The translations under genes and the position numbers were made by a program. A stretch of DNA of 43,447 nt from an uncultured Candidatus Planktophila sp. (lineage in GTDB: Bacteria > Actinomycetota > Actinomycetes > Nanopelagicales > Nanopelagicaceae). Within the stretch, counting starts at the first letter, position 1, and each line of letters starts with the position of its first letter. A model generated the notes under the pieces. The model was not told the DNA's origin, did not search any database, and saw only the letters and a program-made list of their open reading frames with translations. This document shows positions 24,513-32,392 of this stretch, in pieces. The stretch is from contig CALJUA010000079.1 of assembly GCA_937975715.1 (NCBI GenBank), positions 1 to 43,447 on the forward strand, given 5' to 3'.

Positions 24513-25358
24513 CTAGCGGGGGAGTGAGTAAGTATTCTTGCGGCGCTCTTCAATCAAGCCATCATCAAGCAAGGTCAGAAGTGCTTTCTCTACTTGTGAA
24601 GGAACATCCCACAGTAAATGAATCTCCTTCTTTGAGAGCACTTTGTTCTCTCGAAGAGCCTGCACGATTGTTCCGCGACATTGGCGATCAGTGCCGTGCC
24701 AGGTTTGAGTGCGTTTTACGCGTGTAGATGCCGGGTAATCAAGGCTTCTCCAGGCACATTCATCTGCAACAGGGCATCGACCGCAGAGTGGATTTTTAGC
24801 AGTGCAGAGAAGGGCACCGAGCTCCATAGTTGCGGCAGCCCACAGATGAGCATTTTTAACTGGAACATACTCTGCATATTCAACGCGCTCAGCCTTTGTT
24901 GGCGCTAAAGATGGCGCTTCTTCGCCTTTATATAAACGAGAGAAGAGCCTGCGAATATTAATATCCAGAACAAGGGACCTGCCACCAAATGCAAAGGCCA
25001 CCATTGCAGCTGCTGTGTATTCGCCGATGCCAGGTAATTTACGAAGTTCGACTTCGGTAGTTGGAATCTCTCCCTTGAGTTCGGTCGTAATAACTTTTGC
25101 GCACTCATGAAGTCGCAATGCGCGGCGCGGATAACCCAATCGACCCCACGCAGTAATGACCTCTGCAGGAGTTGCATTTGCAAGATGGGCTGGTGTTGGC
25201 CAACGCTTCATCCACTCGTTGTAGACGGGTAAGACTCGTTGAACAGGTGTCTGTTGCAACATAATCTCTGAAACTAATACACCCCATGCATCAGTAGCCC
25301 GCCATGGGAGATCTCGCTTATTCTTTTTAAACCAAGCGATGATCGTTTTCTCGTACAC
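24513..25358 (-). CDS. mutY: A/G-specific adenine DNA glycosylase
   Basis: Base-excision repair enzyme that removes adenine mispaired with 8-oxoguanine. 281 residues. Catalytic Glu31 (SEIMLQQTPV) and catalytic Asp132 (LVLDINIRR), the helix-hairpin-helix LPGIGEYTAAAM from residue 108, and the 4Fe-4S ligands C185-x6-C192-x2-C195-x5-C201 are all present. The C-terminal MutT/NUDIX-like domain that recognises 8-oxoG in E. coli MutY is missing; instead a short helical segment like a winged helix (KVLSKKEIHLLWDVPSQVEK) ends the protein. The GTG start is one base after the radA stop (TAACGTG), so the two are translationally coupled. Confidence 0.92.
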   Translation of the reverse strand: MYEKTIIAWFKKNKRDLPWRATDAWGVLVSEIMLQQTPVQRVLPVYNEWMKRWPTPAHLANATPAEVITAWGRLGYPRRALRLHECAKVITTELKGEIPTTEVELRKLPGIGEYTAAAMVAFAFGGRSLVLDINIRRLFSRLYKGEEAPSLAPTKAERVEYAEYVPVKNAHLWAAATMELGALLCTAKNPLCGRCPVADECAWRSLDYPASTRVKRTQTWHGTDRQCRGTIVQALRENKVLSKKEIHLLWDVPSQVEKALLTLLDDGLIEERRKNTYSLPR

Positions 25359-25359
25359 G

Positions 25360-26727
25360 TTAGTCGGCGTTGATCTTTACTCGTGCGATTGCTTGATCTA
25401 GTCGAGATACTTCTACTATCTCCATGCCGGCAATCTTGACCTCAGAGCCTGTTGGAACAAGTGCTCGTTTAAATCCAAGGCGATATGCCTCTGCAAGGCG
25501 ACGTGATACCCCGCTGACTTTTCGAATTTCACCAGCGAGACCGACTTCACCGATTGCAACAAGATCTGCAGGTAGAGCTAATCCTTTTGCAGCTGATGCC
25601 ACGGCAAGTGCTAAGGCTAAATCTGCAGCAGGTTCGGTCATCTTCATGCCACCGACAGTTGCGGCATAGACATCGCGACCACCTACACGCACATGTGCAC
25701 GGAGTTCGAGAACAGCTAAAGTCATTGATGTACGGGCAGAATCGAGGCCACTAACAACACGACGGGCATTACCGAAATCATTTTCACGTCCTGCACTGAC
25801 AAGCGCTTGGATTTCAGCGAGAAGCGGGCGACGTCCTTCGAGAGTAACTGTGACACAAGTACCTGGAACTGGTTCTGCATGGCGAGAGGTGAAGAGACCT
25901 GTTGGGTCGAGAACGCTCTCGATACCTGAATCACTTAAATCAAAGCATCCAACTTCATCGCTGGCGCCAAAGCGGTTCTTTACTGCGCGAATTAAACGCA
26001 GACGTGAATGACGTTCGCCTTCAAATTGAAGAACAACATCGACGATGTGTTCGAGTAGGCGGGGGCCGGCAATAGATCCATCTTTAGTGACGTGACCCAC
26101 GAGCAACAATGTGATGTCTCGATCTTTGCAGATTCGAATCAGCGCGCCGGCTACTTCTCGTACCTGGGTAACGCCACCAGGTGCACCATCGACCGTTGAT
26201 GAACCGATAGTTTGAATGGAGTCGATAATTAATAAATCAGGTTTAACGGTATCGATATGAGAAATCACCGCACCGAGATCAGTCTCTGATGCCAAGTAGA
26301 GATTGGGGTCGATAGCTTTGATGCGTTCGGCGCGAAGTCGAACTTGTGATGCTGATTCTTCGCCGCTGATGTAAAGAACAGGAATTATCTTCTTTGCTGT
26401 CTCTGCCGCTACCGATAGGAGAAGTGTTGATTTTCCAACACCGGGTTCGCCAGCGAGCAAGATGGCCGCCCCCGGAACAAGTCCGCCACCCAATACGCGG
26501 TCGAGTTCGGAAACACCAGTCGCACGGGCATGTGCTGCAGATAGATCAACATCGCCGATAGCGGTTGCTTTCGCAGAGATGGGACCTGCTTGGAGAGATA
26601 ACTTCTTAGGTGCACCGATTTCTTCAACGGTGCCCCATGCTTGGCATTCGCCACAACGGCCTACCCATTTCTGGGATGTCCAACCGCATTCAACGCAGCG
26701 GAATGGATCCTTCTCTACCTTGGCCAT
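25360..26727 (-). CDS. radA: DNA repair protein RadA (Sms)
   Basis: RecA-like ATPase/helicase that processes branched recombination intermediates. 455 residues with an N-terminal C4 zinc finger (C11, C14, C25, C28 in FRCVECGWTSQKWVGRCGEC), Walker A GEPGVGKS at 93-100, the RadA-specific KNRFG motif at 250-254 and a C-terminal Lon-like domain (~285-455) with GEVGLAGEIRKVSG. Complete and of normal length. The ATG has a leaderless promoter whose -10 incorporates the stop codon of the upstream gene. mutY follows in the same unit, joining oxidative-damage repair to recombination. Confidence 0.95.
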   Translation of the reverse strand: MAKVEKDPFRCVECGWTSQKWVGRCGECQAWGTVEEIGAPKKLSLQAGPISAKATAIGDVDLSAAHARATGVSELDRVLGGGLVPGAAILLAGEPGVGKSTLLLSVAAETAKKIIPVLYISGEESASQVRLRAERIKAIDPNLYLASETDLGAVISHIDTVKPDLLIIDSIQTIGSSTVDGAPGGVTQVREVAGALIRICKDRDITLLLVGHVTKDGSIAGPRLLEHIVDVVLQFEGERHSRLRLIRAVKNRFGASDEVGCFDLSDSGIESVLDPTGLFTSRHAEPVPGTCVTVTLEGRRPLLAEIQALVSAGRENDFGNARRVVSGLDSARTSMTLAVLELRAHVRVGGRDVYAATVGGMKMTEPAADLALALAVASAAKGLALPADLVAIGEVGLAGEIRKVSGVSRRLAEAYRLGFKRALVPTGSEVKIAGMEIVEVSRLDQAIARVKINAD

Positions 26728-26739
26728 GCGCCTAGGTTA
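26728..26739 (-). promoter_or_regulatory. Leaderless-type promoter of radA overlapping upstream stop codon
   Basis: Minus-strand TAACCT (26739-26734), then six bases to ATG 26727. The TAA of the hexamer is the stop codon of the preceding gene (26737-26739). Confidence 0.6.
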
Positions 26740-27546
26740 CTTGGGGGCAGCGACAGATGCAGGATGCTGAATCACGAAGAGTGGAAGCGACTTCGCCTGC
26801 ATCTCTTTGATGCCTGCGATGCGGCGATCGCAATGCTCGGCCAAGATTGCATATGCAGCCTCGCCCATTAATTTCTGAAGCTCTGCCTTGTTGGAGAGGT
26901 AAACCGGCTGCTTTCCAACATGTGCCTCGGTGTTGCTTGTGCAATACCAATCGAAATCTTCTCCACCATCGCCCCATGCAAGGCGTTCATATTCACCGAT
27001 GACGATAATGGAATATTCACGTTCGCCAACTTCCCGAGTTTCATAGCTACGACGAAGTGGAAGCTGCCAGCACACATCTGGCTTTGTATCTACAAAGTGC
27101 ACATCGCGCTTTTCTGCCAAGTGGTGAAGTACGCAACCAAATGAACCTGTGAAACCTTCTGCTTCATGACCTTTACGGTTTAAGAAGATGCAAGCACCGT
27201 CAACGGTACGTGTCTTTCGCTCATCATCTTCATCAGTGTCGGTAATACGTAACTTTCCGCCCGGCTTCTTGGGGCGAGCTTCGTTATAGAACTGCCACAT
27301 ATCGGGTGTTAGGAACTCTGCAGCGCGAAGTGTGCGCTCTTCATCTGCTGCATCTGAGTACATCGCACCTTCTGTGCAACATCCATCATTAGGGCGATCA
27401 GCAAAGACGCCTTTGCAACCATCGCCGTAGATGCAAGACCAATTAGAGGTGAGCCATGTGAGGTCGCACTTATAGATTTCCTCTGGAGAATCTGGGTCTG
27501 AAAACTCAATCCAGTCGCGTGCAAAACCTGCTTTAACCTCTGACAT
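26737..27546 (-). CDS. Cysteine-rich protein, possibly YkgJ-like metal/iron-sulfur binding
   Basis: 269 residues from ATG 27546. Seven cysteines are spread over conserved-looking segments: CIYGDGC (C-x5-C), GCC eleven residues later, DGACIFLNRKG, GSFGCVLHH and PDVCWQLPLRR. This spacing is reminiscent of the YkgJ/UPF0153 zinc- or iron-chelating group, but I cannot assign it firmly. The middle contains many acidic residues (DTDEDDERKTR) and the C-terminus is helical. No signal peptide. I prefer ATG 27546 over an in-frame start at 27588, which lies inside proC; the TAGGCT hexamer eight bases upstream supports it. Its stop lies inside the radA promoter. No enzymatic motif is evident. Confidence 0.75.
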   Translation of the reverse strand: MSEVKAGFARDWIEFSDPDSPEEIYKCDLTWLTSNWSCIYGDGCKGVFADRPNDGCCTEGAMYSDAADEERTLRAAEFLTPDMWQFYNEARPKKPGGKLRITDTDEDDERKTRTVDGACIFLNRKGHEAEGFTGSFGCVLHHLAEKRDVHFVDTKPDVCWQLPLRRSYETREVGEREYSIIVIGEYERLAWGDGGEDFDWYCTSNTEAHVGKQPVYLSNKAELQKLMGEAAYAILAEHCDRRIAGIKEMQAKSLPLFVIQHPASVAAPK

Positions 27547-27576
27547 AGGGGCAGAGCCTACGCGTACTCTTGCGCC
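27547..27576. promoter_or_regulatory. Divergent leaderless promoters, Cys-rich gene and proC
   Basis: A 30-bp gap. Minus: TAGGCT (27560-27555), eight bases, ATG 27546. Plus: TACTCT (27565-27570), six bases, ATG 27577. Only CGCG separates the two -10 boxes. Confidence 0.65.
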
Positions 27577-28374
27577 ATGGCTAATCACATTGGAGTTATC
27601 GGCGCAGGTGTTATGGGTGAAGCACTCATCGCTGCACTGATTCGCAGCGGTGTAAATCCTGCGGATATCTCCTTCGCTGAAAAGCGCAGTGAGCGGGCGG
27701 CAGAGTTAGTGGCTCGTTACTCCATTATTCATAAAGATATTGCAGAAGTTGCAGCTCAATCTTCAACTCTGCTTCTGGTTGTAAAGCCACAGGATATGCA
27801 GGCAACTCTCCAAGAGTTATCACCACATATCTCAATAGAATGCCTTGTGATCTCATTTGCCGCAGGTAAGACAATCGCATCCATCTCTGCAGGACTCGGC
27901 AAGACCAATCCTGTTGTACGGGTAATGCCAAATACCCCAGCGCTGGTTGGTAAAGGCGCATCAGGATATTCACTTGGTAGCGGAGTTACTTCTGCACACC
28001 GTGAGTTCGTTGCTCACTTCTTAGCTGCAACCGGGGCTGCCATTGAAGTTCCTGAAAGCTTGCAAGACACAGTCACCGCTACAAGTGGATCAGGACCTGC
28101 ATATTTCTTCGCATTTGTTGAAGCAATGGTGGAAGGTGCAGTAGCCCTTGGTCTATCTCAGGCAGATGCCACAACACTAACGATTCAAACAATCGTGGGC
28201 GCAGCAGCACTTCTCGAGACTTCAGGTGACTCACCTACAACTCTGCGCGAGAAGGTGACGAGCCCTCACGGAACCACTGCCGCAGCTCTTGCCTCCTTCA
28301 ATGAATCTGGACTCAAGGCAATCGTTGCGCAAGCAATGTCTGCTGCAGCAAAGCGCTCACAAGAACTGGCTTAA
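27577..28374 (+). CDS. proC: Pyrroline-5-carboxylate reductase
   Basis: NAD(P)H-dependent last step of proline synthesis. 265 residues: the Rossmann motif IGVIGAGVMGEALI with G9, G11 and G14, VVKPQDM near residue 70, RVMPNTPALVGKGASGY (around residues 114-130), and the P5CR signature TATSGSGPAYFFAFVEAM (around 167-184) with the later EKVTSPHGTTAAAL. Complete. It is followed one base later by a secreted protein gene and then by the bS22 gene; the proC-to-bS22 proximity is also seen in M. tuberculosis (Rv0500-Rv0500B). Confidence 0.95.
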   Translation: MANHIGVIGAGVMGEALIAALIRSGVNPADISFAEKRSERAAELVARYSIIHKDIAEVAAQSSTLLLVVKPQDMQATLQELSPHISIECLVISFAAGKTIASISAGLGKTNPVVRVMPNTPALVGKGASGYSLGSGVTSAHREFVAHFLAATGAAIEVPESLQDTVTATSGSGPAYFFAFVEAMVEGAVALGLSQADATTLTIQTIVGAAALLETSGDSPTTLREKVTSPHGTTAAALASFNESGLKAIVAQAMSAAAKRSQELA

Positions 28375-28375
28375 T

Positions 28376-29566
28376 ATGAAGCGCGCACTGATTGCTATTG
28401 CACTCTTCTCGTTAATTCCATCTTCTGCGCAAGCTGCCCCCAAGGCGATTCCGGTTCAACTCGGTTCTATCTACCCAGCACCAATTGGCACAGAGATTTT
28501 TCTGCAATCAGCACAGAACACAATCTTCATCTCGAACCCAGTTACTCAGAGCGCTGATATTCAAGTAACCGCGGTAGACCTCACAAATACCCAGGTATGG
28601 CAACGCACCATTGATAGCGGTCTCAGCGAAGTTGCAATGGCTGCCACTGCAGATCCACTTGGAAATATCTGGATTGCTGGCGCAGCAGCTGTCGCACCAG
28701 CAGCGGAGACGGCGACTTCAACAGTGGGAGTTGATAACCCGGATCAAGTCAATGTTGACTCACCTTCAGATCTACGAACAGATTTGAATCAAATAGCGCT
28801 CTGGAAGATCTCAAACACTGGTGAATTAAGTGCGACATATCTTGCACCGCAGAAAACAATTCCCTTGATCTCATCTCTTTCGGCGACAAATTCTGGAATA
28901 TCTATAGTTGGCTCTCTCGATTCAAAACCTTTTCTCTTGACGGCCACAACTTCTGGAGTATTTGGGAAATTAGTATTTCTAGGATCAAGCAAGACTGAGT
29001 TCAACACAGTGGTGCGAAATTCCGACGGCACATCTTCTATCTATGGATCAAGTGCAGAAACTCTGGCAGGTAAGAAACTCGCAGGAATTCGCGATGGAGT
29101 ACTTATTAAGGTTTCCAAGACTGGTTCGATTAATTCTTTAGTGAGAAGTTCTGCTCTCAAGGCATCTCGCAGCTGGATTTCCGGAGACTCTTCTTATTTG
29201 GTCAGCGGTCCAGTAATAACTGGCAAAGTCACAGAGACAGCAATTACAAAATTCACATCAGCATTTGCACCGAGCTGGACTCTAAGACTTCCAAGTGTTG
29301 GCCCATCGACAACATTGACCGCGAATGGAAATTCCTATCTTGCATTCACAAGTCGATCGGCTATTGCAGGGATCTCAGGGTGGAAACCAAACCAACCTTC
29401 GCTTCTGGTCCTCACCTTCGATAGCAAGGGCGTGATTAAGGCAGCAACAGCCCTTCCAGGGCTTGTAGCCCCTATTTCGCTCGCATATTCGCCAGCTAAG
29501 GGCGTTGTTGGCCTGGCATCTGCCAGCGATGGAACCGTTTCGATTTTTACCCTCGTATCGCGGTAA
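28376..29566 (+). CDS. Secreted protein, beta-propeller-like, unknown function
   Basis: 396 residues from the ATG at 28376 (TAATATG junction with proC). The signal peptide is MKRALIAIALFSLIPSSAQA with cleavage before APK. The rest is rich in short beta-prone stretches with recurring patterns such as G-N-I-W-I-A-G-A, SIVGSLDSKP, SIYGSSAETL and SLVRSSALKAS, as expected for a blade-type propeller, but no exact repeat unit could be counted by eye. No catalytic motif, lipobox or sortase signal is visible. No known family recognised. Its position between proC and bS22 is where the excisionase-like Rv0500A gene sits in mycobacteria, but it is not related to that gene. Confidence 0.75.
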   Translation: MKRALIAIALFSLIPSSAQAAPKAIPVQLGSIYPAPIGTEIFLQSAQNTIFISNPVTQSADIQVTAVDLTNTQVWQRTIDSGLSEVAMAATADPLGNIWIAGAAAVAPAAETATSTVGVDNPDQVNVDSPSDLRTDLNQIALWKISNTGELSATYLAPQKTIPLISSLSATNSGISIVGSLDSKPFLLTATTSGVFGKLVFLGSSKTEFNTVVRNSDGTSSIYGSSAETLAGKKLAGIRDGVLIKVSKTGSINSLVRSSALKASRSWISGDSSYLVSGPVITGKVTETAITKFTSAFAPSWTLRLPSVGPSTTLTANGNSYLAFTSRSAIAGISGWKPNQPSLLVLTFDSKGVIKAATALPGLVAPISLAYSPAKGVVGLASASDGTVSIFTLVSR

Positions 29567-29630
29567 CCTTTGCCATCGTTTTAATCCAGGTTAATTTATC
29601 TGGGCACTACTACTAGGAAGAGCGTGACTT

Positions 29631-29729
29631 ATGGGTTCCGTTATCAAGAAGCGTCGCAAGCGTATGGCTAAGAAGAAGCATAAGAAGCTTCTGAAGAAGA
29701 CACGCATTCAGCGCCGTAACGCTAAGTAA
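29631..29729 (+). CDS. Mini ribosomal protein bS22 (AURKAIP1/COX24 domain)
   Basis: A 32-residue, extremely basic protein beginning MGSVIKKRRKRMAKKKH and ending RIQRRNAK. It closely matches the actinobacterial bS22 protein found near the decoding centre of the mycobacterial 30S subunit, and the COX24/AURKAIP1 domain of mitochondrial ribosomes. ATG 29631 is preceded by AGGAAG (29615-29620) at long spacing. It lies 64 bp after the secreted-protein gene. It is too short for usual ORF cut-offs and easily lost in annotation. It meets the metalloprotease gene head-on with six bases between stops. Confidence 0.9.
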   Translation: MGSVIKKRRKRMAKKKHKKLLKKTRIQRRNAK

Positions 29730-29735
29730 TAGTCG

Positions 29736-32111
29736 CTACGGACGGAGCATCGATAGCTGGCCATTAATGCCAGCGAGAAGATACTTCACACGATTTACAA
29801 CAACCCAGGTGGAACTTATTCCATCTGGGTTGTTGCTTGTAGCAACAAAAGAAATCTTCGGTGATGTTTTAGAGGTATCAACCGCACAGATTCGCTTCTC
29901 GCAATTAAATGCAATCATCGTTCCATCGGTAGAGAGATACTTCCCAGGCTTTCCAAAATTCTCTGAAGTGACACTCTCCTGAGTTGGCGTACTTGAGATG
30001 TAGCTCCAACGAATCCGATTTGCATTAGGAAGGGTGTTAGGCGCCGAGCTCAACCAGGTAGCAAATATTCCCTTTGCATTCTTGCCGAGCGCCACGTCAT
30101 ATCCCACAACAGGTGAAGTGCTCGAGGTTGCCTCAAGAGTTTGATAGACCCAGCCCGTGCTGGAGAGGTTTCCACGTGTAGCTACACGAACTTCTCCAGT
30201 GGTTGGATCCTTCTTCTGATTAATTGTCAGGATTGAGTCGTAGATGAAGTAGCTGGTCTTTCCATCGAAAGCCGCTTTGAGATGGAAAGCGACATCTCCA
30301 GTGGTGCGGCCATCGGTCTTGCGGTCACCATCGACCAGCTCGTAGCTCCAACTCTTTGCAGCGCTGGTCTTTACTGCTCCAAGCAAGATGCCTTGGCTCT
30401 CATCGCGGTAGAGAACCTGAACCCCGCCGGCTGATGCGATACATGCACTTGAAACAGAGAGATCTGATCCAGTACGCACGCGGATTGGATCCTCATAATT
30501 ATTTACTTGAGCGGCATCTCCATCGACAACCTCGTATATAAATTTCTTACCGTCAAACTTTGCATAGCGAAGATCGGTATTTTGAGCATCGGAGTAAAAG
30601 ATGTGAAGTGTCTGCTTCTTACCGCTGCCATTGACGCACATAGAGAGCGCCCCTTTGATTGCAGAGTTGGTGCGTCCTGATGAACCGCCAGCTCCATCAA
30701 CTGTGAGCTTAACCCAGACCGTTCCGCTCCAGGTAGCAAGTTTGAGGTCACCGCTCTTGGAATCAACATATGCAACGGCAGGTTGGCCGTTAAAAGATGT
30801 ACTTGCGAGCAGACTGGCATCGCTCTTGGAATCCACAATAAATCGCTTCCAACTTGGCTGTGGCGTAACTGCAACTGTGTTGACCGGATCGGATGTGCCA
30901 TTCGAGTTCGATGCGGTGACGGCAAATGTATAAGAAGTGCCGTTCTTCAATCCGCTGAAGGTAATCGGTGAAGTCGTCGCAGATTTAATCTGATTTGTCT
31001 TGAGATTGCGTACTGAATAACTAGTGATTTGAGCTGTGCGCGCATTGGCAGGTGGATCAAAAGTCACAATCGCTGCGCCATCTGCAACAAGTGCATTGAC
31101 GTTGCGCACTTGTTGTGGGATTCCAACTGCAATACCTACGGGAGGCTTGCGTCGCATATCTTCCATCATTGCAAGTAGAAGTGGCCCTGGCTCGTGAAAG
31201 ATTTCTCCAGCATCGAGATTAGGCGTCATCACTGCATCGAAGGCAGACTTGGAAAAAGTTGCTTCATCGAGGTGGCTGACTGAAGAACCTTCCTCATACT
31301 TACTTGGTGAGTAAAGAAGTGGTTTGGTCCCGTTATTGGCAGCGATACCGAGCGGGCCAGACCATACGAGGGGAGAGGTTAAAGCCTTGCCAAGTTCGAT
31401 CGATGGAGTTGGCAAGTCAGATAATCGTCGACCATCTTCAACCTGAACATAAGCATCGAAAGGTGTGGGTTGATCGATGCTGCCATAGCCAAAGAATGAG
31501 TCGTAAGAATCTGTTGAGAGAAAACCTAGTCCGTGTCCCATCTCATGTAAGAAGACGGATTGAAGGTCGTACTCATTGGGATGCGAGATGCCGTCATTGC
31601 GAGTGTTCCACTCAGCAAGCGAATTAACTTGAATGATGATCTCTGATTGACGGGTATCCAAATCTTTTCCAGCAAGTGCATTGGCAAGCGCGGATGGATA
31701 CCAGAGGCTTGAATCCGGTGCCTTATCAAAGCCAGAAAAATAGCTTCCAGGTCGCGCGCTTCCTAGAACACCAAATGATCCGATGCGAGTCCACGTTGCA
31801 TCAATTGTTACTGGAACGCTGGAGGAGAAGTTTACAGACCAAAGATCGACTGCAGCTTGGAAATCTTTCTTCGCCCACTCTGGGAAGTTCTTGTAATTAA
31901 CAACAAATTTAGATTTTGATTCAATGTAAGCAACTTTTTCACGAGGTGATTGCTTCACAGTTGTATTGGGGCCGGCATAGACATAGCCCCATTGAGTTGC
32001 TTCTCTTTGTAAGAAAGGTGGAAGCGCTTGCGCTTGAAGCGGTGAAATCACGCCTGCAAGAAGAGCAAGTATGAGAGCGCCTCGAGTGGTGCGCTTCATT
32101 AGGCTGCTCAT
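29736..32111 (-). CDS. Large secreted zinc metalloprotease with FN3 and propeller-like region
   Basis: 791 residues, the largest protein in the window. A signal peptide spans residues 1-30 (MSSLMKRTTRGALILALLAG...QAQA). The protease domain (~40-325) has zinc motif HEMGHGLGF (H189, E190, H193) and, about 87 residues on, SVSHLDE (H280, candidate third ligand) and VMTP (M295, Met-turn-like). This is a metzincin-type arrangement with a distant third histidine, as in leishmanolysin-like enzymes. A fibronectin type III domain covers ~332-417. The remaining ~375 residues carry repeated WxxxxVDG and AYxDSxxGDLKLA-type strands suggestive of a beta-propeller or lectin-like binding region. No membrane anchor or sorting signal is seen, so it is likely released. 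Probable role: extracellular protein degradation; substrate unknown. Confidence 0.85.
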   Translation of the reverse strand: MSSLMKRTTRGALILALLAGVISPLQAQALPPFLQREATQWGYVYAGPNTTVKQSPREKVAYIESKSKFVVNYKNFPEWAKKDFQAAVDLWSVNFSSSVPVTIDATWTRIGSFGVLGSARPGSYFSGFDKAPDSSLWYPSALANALAGKDLDTRQSEIIIQVNSLAEWNTRNDGISHPNEYDLQSVFLHEMGHGLGFLSTDSYDSFFGYGSIDQPTPFDAYVQVEDGRRLSDLPTPSIELGKALTSPLVWSGPLGIAANNGTKPLLYSPSKYEEGSSVSHLDEATFSKSAFDAVMTPNLDAGEIFHEPGPLLLAMMEDMRRKPPVGIAVGIPQQVRNVNALVADGAAIVTFDPPANARTAQITSYSVRNLKTNQIKSATTSPITFSGLKNGTSYTFAVTASNSNGTSDPVNTVAVTPQPSWKRFIVDSKSDASLLASTSFNGQPAVAYVDSKSGDLKLATWSGTVWVKLTVDGAGGSSGRTNSAIKGALSMCVNGSGKKQTLHIFYSDAQNTDLRYAKFDGKKFIYEVVDGDAAQVNNYEDPIRVRTGSDLSVSSACIASAGGVQVLYRDESQGILLGAVKTSAAKSWSYELVDGDRKTDGRTTGDVAFHLKAAFDGKTSYFIYDSILTINQKKDPTTGEVRVATRGNLSSTGWVYQTLEATSSTSPVVGYDVALGKNAKGIFATWLSSAPNTLPNANRIRWSYISSTPTQESVTSENFGKPGKYLSTDGTMIAFNCEKRICAVDTSKTSPKISFVATSNNPDGISSTWVVVNRVKYLLAGINGQLSMLRP

Positions 32112-32125
32112 AGCGGGTAACGCTA
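32112..32125 (-). promoter_or_regulatory. Promoter of the metalloprotease gene
   Basis: Minus-strand TAGCGT (32125-32120), eight bases before ATG 32111. The same bases form the dyad TAGCG-GGTAA-CGCTA (32111-32125), which could bind a regulator. The 35-bp gap to the divergent glutaredoxin gene shows no convincing -10 for that gene. Confidence 0.45.
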
Positions 32126-32146
32126 TCAGGGTGAGAGAATTTTCCT

Positions 32147-32392
32147 ATGGTCACCGTTTACTCCCGTCACGGCTGTCATCTCTGCGAAAATGCTGTGAAT
32201 GTTCTCGAGAGCCTTCGCGAAGAGCTCGCATTTGAGATTGAGATTATTTATATTGACGGTAACCCCGAACTAGAGAAGTTATATGGCGAACAAGTTCCAG
32301 TGACTCATATCAACGGGGAGCACCATGATTTTTGGAGAGTAGATCCAGAACGCTTTAGATCTTCCCTTGAAAAACATCGTCGGCATCAATAA
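32147..32392 (+). CDS. Glutaredoxin-like thiol protein
   Basis: 81-residue thioredoxin-fold protein. MVTVYSRHGCHLCENAVNVL places the redox pair C10-x2-C13 at the start of helix 1, and QVPVTHINGE supplies the cis-proline loop. The CHLC centre resembles the DUF836/glutaredoxin 2-like group common in actinobacteria. It could reduce protein disulfides or mycothiol mixed disulfides; substrate unknown. The gene is divergent from the metalloprotease and its last 38 bp overlap the 3' end of the helicase gene on the other strand, coding in both directions. Confidence 0.85.
   Translation: MVTVYSRHGCHLCENAVNVLESLREELAFEIEIIYIDGNPELEKLYGEQVPVTHINGEHHDFWRVDPERFRSSLEKHRRHQ

Noticed and set aside
28289..28375. 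Longer start for the secreted protein inside proC
   Set aside because: It would bury the clear signal peptide that begins at 28376.
30503..30925. 140-residue frame overlapping the metalloprotease gene
   Set aside because: Same strand, shifted frame of a well supported secreted protein; no conserved motif.
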